Part shown: positions 26,473 through 40,082 of the stretch, in pieces
How positions within the stretch are numbered: the first letter of the stretch is position 1
Layout of the letters: each line of letters starts with the position of its first letter
Source: Beaufortia kweichowensis
Taxonomy: Eukaryota > Chordata > Actinopteri > Cypriniformes > Gastromyzontidae
DNA length: 64,000 bases
Reading direction: 5' to 3'
Assembly: GCA_019155185.1 (NCBI GenBank)
Contig: CM032815.1
Coordinates: forward strand, 4,969,001-5,033,000
Notes under the pieces: generated by a model
Database searches by the model: none
Seen by the model: only the letters and a program-made list of their open reading frames with translations
What the model was told of the DNA's origin: nothing
Made by a program: the position numbers and the translations under genes

Positions 26473-29247
26473 ATGGCTCTTTATATAAAAGCAGCAGAAA
26501 TCCTTGACAAAGTGGAGCAGAAAAAGGGGGCTGTAAAAACTCTTGTCTATGAGAGTAAATACCAAGTAAGTGTTTTTCCACGCCACATTCTCATAATTAT
26601 ATGAATTTAAGGCATGATATTCGATTACCACGTGACCTGACTATTATTTCTCATTTCTGCTCTGCTTTTATCTTGTTTCCCGTCAGAATATCAAACAGCT
26701 TTTTGCACTCGTGTGTGAGACACAGAAATACTCATCGGTTCTGCAGCAGATCATGGTCAGCACCAGATTTCTGAAAGAAACAAAACTCCGGATTCACTTA
26801 GCAAAGGTAGGAAACTGTATCTTGGTTCGGAAACCACGTGGTTGTGTTTGTTCTTTATAAATGTACATTTATTAATGTGTGAGGGCAGGTGCTGGTATAT
26901 GACCTGCTCATTGGACGTGGGGTGAAATGTGGAGGCGCCTGGAAGGTCATGATGATGAAACATCGATCCAGACTACAAGCTGCTCTGGCACGAATTAAAG
27001 TCAAGAAGAAAGTGAGTCGAAATGAGGATTTGCTTCCTTCCGGTTTCCAGCAGATGCAAGGTAACGTAAACCCATAGATTAAGACGATATCACAATATAT
27101 TCATTAATACTTGCTTATTATCTTATAATTCGTTAACAATGCCTACAGTCTTCCGTTTACAGTCTACAGATTGCACACTATATACAATATATTTATCACA
27201 AATTTTGCCTGTATAAGGAATTTTGTCTATTTTGTTTGTATGTTTATTGACAGTTGTGTGTGTGTTGTATTTTGTTATCTGTCTTACTATATCTTCTGTG
27301 AGCATGCATAATGAGCAAAAGCTCATTCAGGTTAATTTGCATATCCCGCCTCTTTAGGTGACGTCATTCCACGGTATGTGCGGGTGAACACAGTGAAAAC
27401 GACTCTTGAAGATGTCATTGACTATTTAAAAAGAGAGGGATTTTCATATAAGGGTATAGCTAGTCGGTAAGTTGTCATCTATAAAGTTTCATACAACTTG
27501 ATGAAACTTTAATTTTAAAGTTTTTAGTTCACGTTTTAAAATTGCTTACCCACAAAGTTGTCATCAGCTATTATTAACCAGACCCATATGCTGTTATTTA
27601 ATTATTACAAGCAATGTTTGTGGAACATTGATGATCTCTCATGCATTGTCTCCATCTTCTCAGGCTTGAAGATTTTGATCAGTTGTCTGGGAAAACATTT
27701 TTCTGTGATCTTCATCTCACAGATCTGCTAGTTTTCAGTGCGAAAATGGACTTCCATAATCACTTCCTGTATAAAGCCGGTCACATTATATTGCAGGACA
27801 AGGTGAGACATACCACACCTGCTTGTTTATTTTGTTAAACCTCATAAGTTAATATAAGAATGTTTTTGTAGGCCAGCTGTCTTCCTGCTTTCCTCCTGAA
27901 CCCTCCAGTTGGCAGTCACGTGATTGACGCTTGTGCAGCTCCAGGGAACAAAACCAGCCATCTAGCTGCCATAATGACAAAATAAAGGGTACAACTGATG
28001 ATTTCTTTTCCAAGTTCATACTTTGTCGTCCATTACTTGTATGTGTTACATGTTTTTCTTACATGTAGCTTAGTAGACTTACACAATTGTTTGTTACACA
28101 GTACAACGTAAAATTGTCTAGTATGTTCATGATATTTTCAATGATGGTTATTTATTTCGCTAATTTGACAAACAGGAAGCTGTTTGCTTTTGATCTTGAT
28201 GCGAAACGCCTGTCGACCATGAGTACCCTTCTCCTGCGTGCTGGGGTCACATGTCAGCAGCTGGCCAATCAGGATTTTCTGAAAGTAGACCCACAAAGCT
28301 CTGAATATAAGGAAGTCAAGCACATCCTTCTGGATCCCTCTTGTAGTGGATCAGGTAACATTATTAATGCATCAATCATTGCTTTCGTAAAAAAAGTTTT
28401 TGCATGTTTTAGGTGGTTGAATATAGGTAAACATATGTTAGAAATTTAGAATTTGTATATAGTTGTATTAAAGCAAGTCCTGCTCTTTTTGTTTCAGGAA
28501 TGGTGTGTTTGCGAAATGAAGCATTAGAGCCGCAGGAGGACGAGCGTCTGGAGGCACTGGCTGCGTTTCAGCTGCACTGTCTCAACCACGCGCTGCAGTT
28601 TCCTCAGGTGCGGCGTGTCGTGTATTCCACCTGCTCTGTTCACTCACAGGAGAACGAGAACGTCGTGTCCACCTGCCTGCAGCAGAACCCTGGATTCAGG
28701 TCAGAAACTCCATCAACGTCCTTTTGATGTCTTCACTATTTAATATTTTATTCACATGATAAAGAAAGTGTTTTTCTTGTCCGTCTCTACCTACAGATTA
28801 GTTAATCTTCTTCCAAACTGGCCCGAGAGAGGTCATGAACCTTTCACGCAGTGTCTTCGCGCTAACCCAGCAAAAACAAGGACTCATGGGTTCTTTGTGG
28901 CCATGCTGGAGAAATGTTCACCGAACAGTAAAGAAACCATTATGTGAGTTTGTTGGACTTTGATATGGTGATTTCGGCTGTTTTTAATTAACGTTAATTA
29001 TGCTATTCATATTTTATTTTTTAATGCAAAATATACACTTTTTGACACTGGGGTTAAATATGTAATTTTTTGCTATCGTCACAGCACAACATTACCTTCT
29101 GGTGTCGAGGAAAAGCCAGACACACAGGAATCTAGTGCACCTGATGAGGAACACGAGAACTCTGAGACAACAAGCCAGCATCTTACAAACCCAGATTCAA
29201 AAAAGAAAAGAAGGAGAAGTAGAAAGAAACACAAAAATCAAGAATAA
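26473..29247 (+). CDS. nsun5: rRNA cytosine-C5 methyltransferase NSUN5, 10 exons, one frame break
   Basis: Exons are 26473-26565, 26687-26806, 26889-27060, 27358-27466, 27664-27802, 27872-27988, 28176-28354, 28498-28699, 28797-28943 and 29085-29247. Nine exons close in phase. Exon 6 is 117 nt where 116 is needed and contains an in-frame TAA at 27983-27985, just after the SAM-binding motif HVIDACAAPGNKTSHLAA. Without the extra base the protein would be 479 aa. Both NOL1/NOP2/Sun motifs are present: DPSCSGSG (C306) and catalytic YSTCSVHSQENE (C355, counted without the extra base). The tail is lysine/arginine-rich, like a nucleolar signal. NSUN5 methylates a cytosine in 28S rRNA. Downstream exons are fully conserved, so a sequence error is more likely than a dead gene, but that is inference. 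Confidence 0.94.
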
Positions 29248-29277
29248 TGATGATCTTGATATTTCCTATGAACTATA

Positions 29278-29283
29278 AATAAA
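29278..29283 (+). promoter_or_regulatory. nsun5 poly(A) signal AATAAA
   Basis: Canonical hexamer 31 nt after the nsun5 stop codon, in a sense-strand 3' UTR. Confidence 0.6.
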
Positions 29284-29488
29284 TACATGGTTAATTCCTA
29301 TGTGCTTTTATTGAAATATGATGGGTAATATCAAGATTGAAGATTAATTTGCAAATTGGTTCATTCATGCCTTCTACTTCACTGTAGTTACTGAAAACTT
29401 TTATAAAGATAATAATTGAAAGACCATGTGAATTATTTGTGTCATGCATTAGCAAGCACCAAAATGCACATCAAGTCAACTTTACATT

Positions 29489-29494
29489 TTTATT
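29489..29494 (-). promoter_or_regulatory. Candidate pom121 poly(A) signal AATAAA
   Basis: Minus-strand AATAAA about 2.15 kb beyond the pom121 stop and just before the nsun5 3' end. It is the last good minus-strand hexamer before the convergent neighbour. Confidence 0.4.
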
Positions 29495-31648
29495 GAAAAC
29501 CAAAAGCATGTCATTATCAGAACTTCAGACACAGAACACAGTTTGCACGCAGCTTCATTCACGCCTTAAGAGTTGATGCGAACGGCATTTTCCCACAAAC
29601 TACAAGCATCCTTTTAAAGCAACATCTGAAAAATGCACAACTAATACATCAGCTCTCAAACATTCACAGCTTGAGAAATCCAGCTCTCATCGTAACACAT
29701 CTCATTTTCTCAACCATCTGTCTTACAAAAAGTTTTTTAATGAAAGAAAAGTCTGGTCCTCTGTCATAACTGTGGCCATATGTAACTGGGACCCAAATGG
29801 CTACAACATTGTCAGCATTAATAAGCAAAATACTTGTTGTTCCCCAGTTAAGTATATTTACAAGATCAAAACGTTAAGATGATGAACAAAAACAATGAAC
29901 ATTTAAAATAATGCTTTTTGTGCTTCCATATTTGTGCATTGTAATAATAAATCCAGTGTTATGTAGAAATACAATTATCAGCATTGAACAGATGTTTAAA
30001 AAGCACGGCTTGTTCACTAAACAGACCTGAGAATATATATGTTAAGACTTAAATTATAAGGGTTTATGTGGTGATGACTGCATTTCCAGACAGATCCTCA
30101 TTCAGGAACATTCTTAAGACATGCCATTTCAATCACAGGTTGAGTAATTGCTATATCTTGGTATTATAAACACATCACAAGCATGCACAAACCACAGGAT
30201 TCATACAAAGCCAGGAATGGTTCATACAAAATTCAAGCATGATGTACATGCAAAGAAAAAAATAAGTTAAAATACAAAAAAGCCTTCCAAGGCCCTCTAA
30301 GGTAAATCAAACTAAACAAAAATGTAAGTCAACATTCTGAAACAAAGAGCTCTCTCAATTCTCTGTCAAAGCATGTCTTCGGGCACTTTCAAATGTATTT
30401 TTGCACTTTTTAGGAGTATCAAATTTATTTTAAAGCATGTAAGTATCATGCCTAAATCATGTAATAAAAAATAAGTCAAACTCTCGACAGTCTTTAAATT
30501 CTGTACTCGCACGCTTCCTTGTGAAAGAACCGGCATCTGTGTATCCAAGTACAAACCCAATTAAATACAACCAGAAGCAAAACACGCTAAGGCACACAGC
30601 AATGAAAGAAAAAAAATTACTGAGGGAAAAAAAAAAAGAATAGTTGATCGTTACAGCTACAGGTTGAGCGTGAAGAGCTACATCCAGTGCCAAATATACA
30701 CTGACGGCAGATGCCATAACTATAAAATATGTAGTTTTGCCTGTATGTACATGATAAGTGCAAAATGTAATTACTCCATGTATAATTATCTGTAACTTGG
30801 ATATTAAATGAGGCTGCCGCAGCAAAACACAGCTGGGATACGGATACACATTTAAAGTGGAGAGGTAGTATAACAGCCAATAGCACATTGAGGATCTGAT
30901 GGATGTGAGAATGTTGCACTAAAAACATCAGCTTTGGTTTTTAACAGACAGAAGTACAAATGTAATGAAACCAAAGAGATTTTTCCCCTGTGTTGCCACT
31001 TTCAAATAAATGTACAAAAAAACGTGAAAAATTATACTGTTTATTATGCAGCTCGGACAAAAACAGCGGTTTCATTTTTTAAACGAAACAGGTAAAACAT
31101 TCACTCCTTTGAAACGCATTTGGTGAAAACTCTTATAAGCGTGTCAGTCAATGATCAAATGCATGACAATTAAGACTAACTACAAAGAGAGAAAAAAAAA
31201 ATATTCACTTGATCTAAAAATAACGTGCATCTGATTATTCATCTACCAGCCAAAAATAAACAAAAGTCCAAATAAAATTACATTTCTTTCAACAGGCTTG
31301 GATTGCAATATTAGTTCAGATATGAAAGTCTCTTTGTCTTTCTTCAAGTATAAACCATCCCGTTCGCCATCCTTCAGCACAAGATCTCCTTATCTGGCGA
31401 TTGCAGACTCCATTCTTGAGGACTTGATGTGTTTCAGAGGACAGGGCAGCCCAGCACTCTAAAATCTACACACCCCATGAGCCTTGATACTACACACCTG
31501 ACCAGCTCTGGCAGTCTGAAGGATTGTAGACTGAGATCCTTTTGTTTGGACCAGCAGCAGCAACTGGGGCAGGTGAAAAAGCCAAAGGAATAGTAAGTCC
31601 AGACAACAATGATGTACAGTTGAAGGGACAGGTCTCAGATCAGTCACG

Positions 31649-34600
31649 TTACTTTTTCCTTGGGTGTTGCCTGCGTGCTTGCAAACGGCGTTGGCCAGAG
31701 GGCTTTGAGCCTGTTCCAATAGAGAAGGTGGCTGGTGATGCACCTAGAAGATCATGCAGAATTGTTTAATGTTATCTTCTTGTTTAATGTTTAATGCATC
31801 CATGCAAGACTCATTTTACTTCTAGTTGAACTATTTGCACATTTATATCTTACCGAATGGTGAAGCACCCATTGCACCAAATCCTGGAGTTCCAGGACTT
31901 CCAAACGGCATTGACATTCCTGCAGATCCCTGGCCAAAAGCAGGTGTTGATGTTCCTGTAACAACAACAAGAAAAGAGTGTGTAGGATGCCTGCCTTACA
32001 GGTAATTTTTCAGTGAAATTTAAGTCAATATATTACTTCCAGAAATGTTTTGTTCCAGAAATGTGCTGTTCTTTTCATATTGTTAGGACAAACTGAAAAA
32101 CTATATTGGTAATCCACCTGATCTACTCCAGAAATAGCTTAACAGCATCCTAACATGTTTAACCACATGAAGTGAACAACCATACCAGCACAATTACAAA
32201 AACACGAAAGATTTGTTTTGTCACATTCACCTCATTGAACCCAGTAAAAAACACTCTGTAAATGAACAAATTAAGCAGCAAACCACAAAGCGGCTTCTTT
32301 CTTCTAATAATCAAAACACAATTTACTGTTGTATGCAAGTTTATACACGCCAGAAACTATCTGGTTATTCCAGTAGTTGCTAGGTGGTTCGCTTCTGTTA
32401 GGTTAGGTTAGGCCGTTTTCTAAAAGGGTAAAACTGCACCCAACAATCACGATCAAACACAGAACCCGGTCAACTGTACACTGTGTTAAACACAGCATCA
32501 TCAAAACAATTATCCATTTCATCAGTGTAAAATATAGCCTAACCAATTACATTTAATTTTTTTGTTATTATAAGGTTAAAGCAACGCTTAAAGGAAACTG
32601 GCAAGAGAGCACCTGCAGTCAGAAATGTAGAGAAAGAACTGTATAATTGATTGTAAAAACGCTGCAATCTGTAACTTCATGGTTAAAAATATACAGAAGT
32701 TAGTTATTAAACAAATACATTAAAAATGTAATGTAAACTAACCTGCAATTTTATGTTTGGCAATACAGAGCAAAAAGTTACATCTTGCATGTTTCATTTA
32801 TTTGTACTTTAAAGCATACCTGCTTTATTCTCAACATTTTTAAATCCCCTTGTCTGATCGCCAAAATGACTTAGACCTTTAAAACCCAATAATGAATCAA
32901 CAGACTTACCAAAAGCAGGCTTGTTATCAGCATTATTAGCACCAAACGAATACCCTGGTGTTTGAGTGGGAGGTGCAGAGGTTCCAAATGGCGTTCCCGA
33001 CATTGACGCTCCAAAGTTAAATCCTCCGGAAGGCGCAGGAGTACTAGGTGCAGCGTTCTGAGTGCCTGTTGATGCCCCTCCAAAATTAAATGTGGGAGCC
33101 GGAGCAGGAATAGGGGCCGCAGTCTGTGTGGAGGCCCCAAAGACAGGAGCCGCAGAAGGGGTGGTGGTAGTGGCATTTCCAAAAGAGAAGCCAGTAGAAG
33201 CTCTGCCAAAGGTAGGCTGACTGTTAGTCCCGAATGCAGGTGAGGCCGTGCTGGCGGCTGCCCCGAAAGCAAATGGTGCTGCACTACTGTTGCGCCCAAA
33301 TGGGAAAGGATGTGGTGCTGCAGAAGGCTGCTGGGTGGCGCCTGGAAACGATGAGGCTGATGCTGTAAAAGTGGAGGAGCTCCCAAAAGTGGCTTGTGTG
33401 CTGGGAGCTTCCGAGGTCGCGGTGGGATTACTGGACGAGCCGAACCCACTGAACGCCGTGGAATTCTCTTCGGCGGACAGCTGGCCAAACATAAATGTGC
33501 TTTGGGTCTGCGGAGCGGGCTCAGGTTTTGCCGCACCGAACTGGAAACCAGAAGTGGTGCCACTGGCGCTGGCTGTTGTGGTGTTCATCGCAGCAGTTGT
33601 GGTTGCCGCAGCTCCGAACTGGAAAGTGGTGTTTGCTGGAGGAGCCGACGTGGTGGTTGTGTTCCAGCTTCCAAACAGAGCCTTGCTGGGAAGTTGTGTG
33701 GTTGGAGGGTTAGCAGTGGAGGAAACAGAGGAAGCTGACACCACCGGTGGTTGGGTACTAGTTAGTCCACCAAATAACATGCTGTTGTTCTGTGTGGCTG
33801 GAGCAGGAGGGGCCGATGTCGTTGATGTGGCCGTCTGTCCGAACGCACCAATACTGCTTCCTTGGGTGCTGCTGAATAACGGTTGAAAAGTAGGCTGAGT
33901 TGGCTTAACCTCCGCTTTAGAGGATGGGGTCGTACTGGCAGCACTAAAAATGGGTTGGAACCCGGATGACAAAGGGTTGCTGATGCTGTTTGTCGACAGG
34001 GTAGGGGCAACCGCAGCTGTAGATGCCGGTGACTGAGACGCAGGTGTGGCCACGGGTTTGATGATGCTAAATACGCTGCCTACTGATGGTGACCTGGATG
34101 GAGATGGTTGAAGAGGTTGGGCCAGGATCTGAGCGAAGACAGAGGTGGCTGGCCTAGAGACAGGTGTTGAATTGGAGGTCAAGGACTGTAGCGTGGCATT
34201 ACCCAACTCGGATTTTAAAACACTGAGGTTTGTGGAAGCAGCAGGTGTAAAAAGATTCGCAGTAGATACTGGAGCTGGAACAACATATTATAGAAATGTT
34301 TATTAGTTTCACAATCAACACAAAGTTTGTAACAACCAAAATGTTTGCAGAAACAAACAAAGACACACCTGCAGTCGTAGTACCCAGTAAAGTAGATGCA
34401 CTCAGTGGACTATTCTTCATGGCTTTTAGGGATTCCAGCAGAGAATTTGAAATACTGGTTGAAGGGGCAGCTGGTGCGGTAGTGATAGATGGACCTGTGG
34501 TGAGGGTCAGGGGCGCAGTACTGACTGCACTGGGTGTGGTGACGGTGAGGTCGATGGTCAGCGCAGGAGCTGCAGTAGTGACTGGTCTTGTCTCTGGCAC

Positions 34601-37600
34601 AGGTGTGGAGAGTGAAAGCAGAGAAGAAACAGACTTTGCAGCAGGTGCTGTTTCAGATGATGAAGTTGAGGATGGAAGAGAGAAGAGGGACAAAGAGGGA
34701 GCTGCGGCTGGAGCAGGTTCAGGGGCTGGAGCAGAGGGCTCTGGAAAAGAAAAAATAATGTTGCAATTATCCAGACTAAAGCATTTTTATCTGAAGGTTT
34801 TGACATTTGCAAAGAGAGCATACCAGCCTCCTCCAAAACTTTCTGTATCTGGGTGAGAGCTGCTTTCTTCTCCATGTCTAGATCTTTTACCGTGATGGTG
34901 TAGCCAAGTTCAGGTGGTGGTGGCTGTGTAGGAACAAACATAAAAATGAATATATTGTTACGTAAATAACCTGTACATCATGTACATCTAAAGGAGCTTA
35001 ATTACTTACTAATGAGATCTGATCTCCTCTGTTTGTGGTGACCAGCTGGATTTTGCGCTTGCGTTTACCGCTGCCACCGGAGTCAGATGTTGATGTTGCG
35101 ACAGGAGCCTCAGATTTTGGCGTGAGTTTAGCTGTTAAGTACACAACCACATTAAAGGGAGTTGTATTGCTTTATCAACTATCACCTATTACACTTCATG
35201 AATCTCACAATATAAGACAAACTATGTTGCACAAACTTCATGCAATGTTAAATAATAATACACAAACATCATCTCTAATATTGAGTATGAGTAACTTAAC
35301 ATTCATATTTGCTTACCTGCAGCAGGGACAGGCTCAGATATCTCCCTATCAAATTTCAAGAAGGATGAGATATTCGTGGTAGCATCATCATCCCTAGAGC
35401 ATGAAAAAGAACAATAAGAATTTAAAAATGACTAACAGAATTTAGATCGAACCCAAATAAGACATACCTAAAGCACCTAATAAAGTTCTTTACAATTACT
35501 TGCATATGCCTTTAGTTTTAAAATAATCTTGACGGTTTCTCTGATTTGTGGAAAACATTCTCTTTATTTGAGTTCACACATACCATGCTTTCTTGGAAGC
35601 CCTCTCTGGAGTCTGACAACGAGATCCTCCTGGGCTTGTAAAAGGAGAAAGACTAAGACTGGATGCTGCTCTTCTCTGAAACAAGAGGGAATAAAAGATG
35701 AGCTAATTAATACAAAACAATTAATACAAAATCACTATGGAAAAATACTTTTTAGCTAAAACTAGTTCATTTCTCTACAGTATTTCTTTTTTAAATTATC
35801 ATCAAGCAAACATATGACATGGATGTTACCTGTGGATAACCCTGTGAGGAGCTGTAAGAACTGCGAATAGGATTTCGGACAGATCCAGGCACCCCGCTGG
35901 GAACAGGACCACCACTCACAGAACTGATGGAGGAGGTTCGAGATCTTTTCATAGTGGACTCTTCTAGGAGAGAAGAATTTATTCCTCTCTTCAGACTGCC
36001 AGGTCTGCAGGAAGAGACAACATAACCACATTGGATACCGAAAGATGATGTCATCACAAACAAATGCACACTTACTTAACAGAGAATGGATATTTAAGAC
36101 TAGTGCATGACCAGAGGTGACCTACTTTGGCACAAGCTGAGATGGAGCTCCATTTGCGAGAAGTGGTTCAAATGCTGATTGAGAGCTTCCACCGCTATCA
36201 TGACGCCTGATGAGAAGACAAGGTTTAACATGAAAAACATGAATTTAATTTTCTGTGTCTATTTGTACAAAACAATTGCTCAAAAATAATGTAATGGTGT
36301 AATGGTGTAATGGAACGCTCAGCAACGCTAAAACAATAGAAAATAAGGTCACTTCTTCAATAATCTTGGAGAACCTCCCAGACACATACCTTCTTTTGCT
36401 CTTCTGCCCAGAATGATTCTTGTCCTCCTCATCCACATCTCTCTTTCTGCTCTCTCTGAGAACACTCAGAACAGTCTCTCTGGAGCAAGGATCTGTCTGG
36501 GCTCCGAATCCAGGGGATGTGACGGCACCCAGGGAGTTCAGATGGTTGAAACTAAAAACAAACAAAACATTTTACATGTTAAGTTGACATGTTTCGACGA
36601 CACAAATGCATGCCTATTTTCATATACAGTATAAATAGTATTGTTATAGGTTTCGTTAATGGCTCACAATGATGATCGAGTTGGGTCTGGTCTGGCGATC
36701 TTCACCGTGACCGGACTGTGAACAGCCGGGGAATTGCGTTGGGTGAGGACATTCTTCTTTCGCAATCCATCCCATTTTGCAGGTGGCATTAATCCAACGG
36801 GAGACGTCCCCGTCTGCTGAAGGGGGTAATGTCTGTGGGGGGTGATGGTGAATCGATTCACTGTGCCCATGGGGTCCCTGATGACATCAAAAAAGCATTC
36901 AGACAGGTTAAACACACATGAAGATCCTATTAAAGATATTAAAAAGTGATCTTAACAAATAAACGGACAAAACAGTCATTTACTTAAGCCGAGTCATTAA
37001 CATTAGCATTTTAAGTTTTCCACAGTTGATTCTGTGTATGGACAATGTAAACAGTATTACGTAAGCTGCATGTAAACACCGATTAGTAAATTTTCTCTTA
37101 ACTTTAAGACAGGGCTGATGAAAATACCACAACAAATCTGTCATAACTTTATACGTCACGAGGTTTAACACAACCCTGCGCGTGTAGAGTCAAGCGTGTA
37201 CACCGGTGTAGGAGGAGCAGTGCGCCTGACCAGCGCCAGAAACTCCCACATTTTCAAATCGTGGAGGGAAACTGGACAACTGGGACAGCTAAAACGTGCA
37301 AATACAAGTGTAAATGACACTGCATGTTTATAATTCTGGTGCGAAGTATTAAAAACGTCTTTAAATCACGAGCCGATCATAATCTCCAATAGCAATATTT
37401 ATGGCTAATACAAAGAAACCAACCAGCACGTTTTCTGACTGACAAGACAAAGCGACTAACTTACCCGAATGACAGCCTTCTGTTAGGGGTATGTACAGCA
37501 TGATTTGGCCGTGCGAGTCTCTCCCGGAGCTGTTCTCTGGGGTTGACGAAAGTCCCCGTCCTTACCGCCGTGGAGGGACTTTCCTCAGCCTTGGCGAGGT

Positions 37601-38006
37601 AACTTCCCATGAGTATATCCCGAGGACTGAACACCGACTCGCTGAGTGTCTGATCTCTTCTATAGTACGAGCCCGCAATATGTCTATCGCTTGGTGACGC
37701 GAAAGAATTTCGCGCATCACTTTTACGTATCTTGTTTCTGCCGGCGGCCGGGACTCCGCTCAAAGTCCTGCCCGGTAACCAGCGCAGCAGAGCCGGTTGG
37801 ACGCTCAGCCCACGGCGGGGATTGAGGCCTAGTCTCTTGAACAACTGCAACTCCTCCGCTTTGTGAAAATAAACGACGCAAGAGCCGACGGAGATAAAAA
37901 TTATGTACAAGTAAGCCGGTATGTAGCTCAGAATAAGTAAAAGTAAAAACAAGGAGAACACTGCAGCAGAGATAACGACTAGCCGCCGTTTATCTTCTGG
38001 AGACAT
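31649..38006 (-). CDS. pom121: Nuclear pore membrane protein POM121, 13 exons, 1164 aa
   Basis: Exons in transcript order are 37465-38006, 36668-36877, 36390-36551, 36126-36206, 35830-36004, 35584-35675, 35317-35393, 35010-35131, 34824-34923, 34369-34740, 32910-34274, 31854-31955 and 31649-31743. They total 3495 nt, in phase throughout. The start codon follows GCCGCC, a strong Kozak context. Residues 9-46 are a long hydrophobic membrane segment. Next come conserved family blocks (TPHRHYPLQQ, SPVTVKIARPDPT, PGSLKRGINSS, KRKRKIQL, LGYTITVKDLDMEKKA). The 1365-nt exon 11 is Ser/Thr/Ala-rich with many FG and FGA repeats. The end, RRLQARRQHPRKK, matches the mammalian C-terminus. POM121 anchors the pore to the nuclear envelope and recruits other nucleoporins. 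The neighbour nsun5 is also its neighbour on human 7q11.23. Confidence 0.96.
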
Positions 38007-38455
38007 GGCGGCACCGCGCCGCCGAGGGAAGATATCCCATAATTCCCCGCGTGCGCGCACGTTGTTTACGTCTCGAGGTTGTTCGTGAATGCACTCGTGC
38101 AGGGTTTGTCGCACTCTAGTGTCATAATGTGGCATGACTTTTCATGAATAAAGCACACTACTACAATAGAACATTATATAATAAATAACATAACATTGTT
38201 TGAGTAAACGGGGGTTAAAACAAGAACGTCTTTTTTATTTCTGTGCAATATCCCCAATATTTACGTCTGTTAGTGTTTATATTCTATTGTCCCCATTTAG
38301 ATAGATAAGTAAAATAAGAATAAGAACATTTAGCTATTCTAATATAAAATCACAAGAAATCTAAAGAAATTATTAATAACACGGCAAAACAAACGTGTGT
38401 GTTATTATTTTGTAACACCCTCTAGATGGCGCAAATAACCCACAATACATGTACA

Positions 38456-38645
38456 GCAACTGGTGAAGAGGTTCACCCAAAAATAAAACTTCTGTCATCA
38501 TTTATTTATTTTCTCTTTGTGAAACACAAAATTGAGAAATATCTCAGTGGTTCATATGAAGGAAGCCAATGGGAGCCAGTATTGTTTGTTTACCAACATT
38601 CTTCAAAATATCTTTTGTGTTATGTATGTGAAAGTCACACAGGTT
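38456..38645. repeat. Foldback MITE-like repeat, third copy
   Basis: It begins GGTTCACCCAAAAATAAAAC, followed by TTCTGTCATCATTTATTT, and contains TTGTGAAACACAAAA, CAATGGGAGCCAGTATTG and AAATATCTTTTGTGTTATG. These are the ordered motifs of the same family as at 1.1 and 58.1 kb. The right arm is truncated or diverged near 38645. Confidence 0.55.
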
Positions 38646-39198
38646 ACTCTGACTTATACTAAATAAAACAGAGTTATTTATTTGGACATGTGACAAGTGT
38701 CACTTGTGCCAATTTCCATCTGATGGCACATTTAAGTCACACAAACTTTATCTCACTGGTTTTTAAATTGAGCAGGAGTTGTGGTTTAGTGTACTTTGGG
38801 AAAATGTTAATATTAAGCCACAGATTGGTCATATAATCCTGTTTAGATTCTGTCAAAGCATGGAAAGGTGAGACACATGGCATTATCTTAACTCACAAAA
38901 GCCTCTGTTAACTCACGGCACCTCATTACCATGCCAGATTAAAAAGCGCATGGTTAATGTCTACACGGCAGGTGGTGAGTTGTGTATGTGAGATTAGTGT
39001 TTGCATAAGAAGCACAGAAACCCAGCTGCTCTAACATTTTAAAAGGGCAGGTGTGTTACCCAAAGCCTAAAACGCTCATTTCCATTTCATTCATGGTTCA
39101 GCCGTTTCTTTCAGATAGACCCCATGAGAAGGATGCTTGTGTGGCCGTTTGCCAGGGGGAAGGACTCACGCGATTGCTTTGAATACTCTCATCATGCA

Positions 39199-39200
<2 letters not shown>

Positions 39201-39269
<69 letters not shown>
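39201..39269. repeat. (CA)n microsatellite, about 34 units
   Basis: Sixty-nine uninterrupted bases of alternating AC. It is long and pure enough to be length-polymorphic. A His/Thr open frame through it is an artefact. Confidence 0.97.
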
Positions 39270-39272
<3 letters not shown>

Positions 39273-40082
39273 CAGCTAGAGTACACTCAGGCACTCCTTC
39301 AATTCTTTTCATTGGCCCTATTCTCCTATGACATCAGTGCAGATGGTAAAGACCTTCTGCTGGTCTAATAGTTTTAACCCGGCCAGGCTTAGATTAATGG
39401 CCCAGCTTGAACCAGGAAGTGACAGGGACATTTATATCCTGGAAAATCATGTCCTGCAAATCTGTATGAGATATATGAGGTGTGTGTGTTATGTTTAAAA
39501 ATGCTACATGTTTACATAATAAGAACAAAATAGCAGTCTTTTGATTTTCTTATGGCCGATGTCAAACTAACATTGACCTTCTCTCCAGTCCGCCTCCCTA
39601 ACCATCTGCCACTGAGGGAGATGCGTAATCACCTCAAACAAGCCCCTTTACTCAGACTGCAGCATTTGGATTTTCTAATTAGCCCACCTCACATGTCCCC
39701 GGTTTTTATTTAGGTTAGACACTAATACAACCACAGGTATACTTTATCACATTATACTACAAACATGTTTCACTAAGTGTCCAAAATTCTTGGAAAGCAT
39801 GTCTTTCTTCAAAATACCTTGTTGTCATCTAATGCAATGGAATTCATACAGTAAAACCTTGTTGGGCTGCATGTGTCACACTCACACAGATCTAACAGGC
39901 TTTTGTCCATGTGGGACCAGCTGGTCATGCTGGAAAATTGAGGAGTTTGGTGCCAAAGGACCTCCATATCTAAGTTCAGGTACTGTATGTTACATGTAGA
40001 CAAACATGTCAAGTTAGTAGTGTGAATAATCTCAGTCTTATAGGATCACTGTTGTGGAAGTTGTTCTTTTAAGTTCAAAAAT

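Larger units (their letters stand above)
29248..31648. other. Convergent 3' ends of nsun5 and pom121
   Basis: nsun5 (plus) and pom121 (minus) converge here. No coding sequence is recognisable. The poly(A) signals at 29278-29283 (nsun5) and 29489-29494 (pom121, minus) imply a short nsun5 3' UTR and a pom121 3' UTR of about 2.1 kb. Open frames near 30.4-30.9 kb have no conserved features. Confidence 0.6.

Noticed and set aside
30366..30928. Two minus-strand open frames with hydrophobic stretches
   Set aside because: They lie in the pom121 3' UTR region, have no conserved motif or splice context, and look like A+T-rich chance frames.
32871..33563. 230-codon minus-strand frame overlapping pom121 exon 11
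   Set aside because: It is an alternative frame of the FG-repeat exon, rich in Leu and Pro by codon shift, with no family resemblance.
33248..33886. 212-codon open frame on the plus strand opposite pom121
   Set aside because: It is the antisense of the low-complexity Ser/Ala/FG-repeat exon; the minus strand is clearly POM121 with correct splice phases.
39137..39331. His/Thr-rich open frame
   Set aside because: It is the translation of the (CA)n microsatellite.
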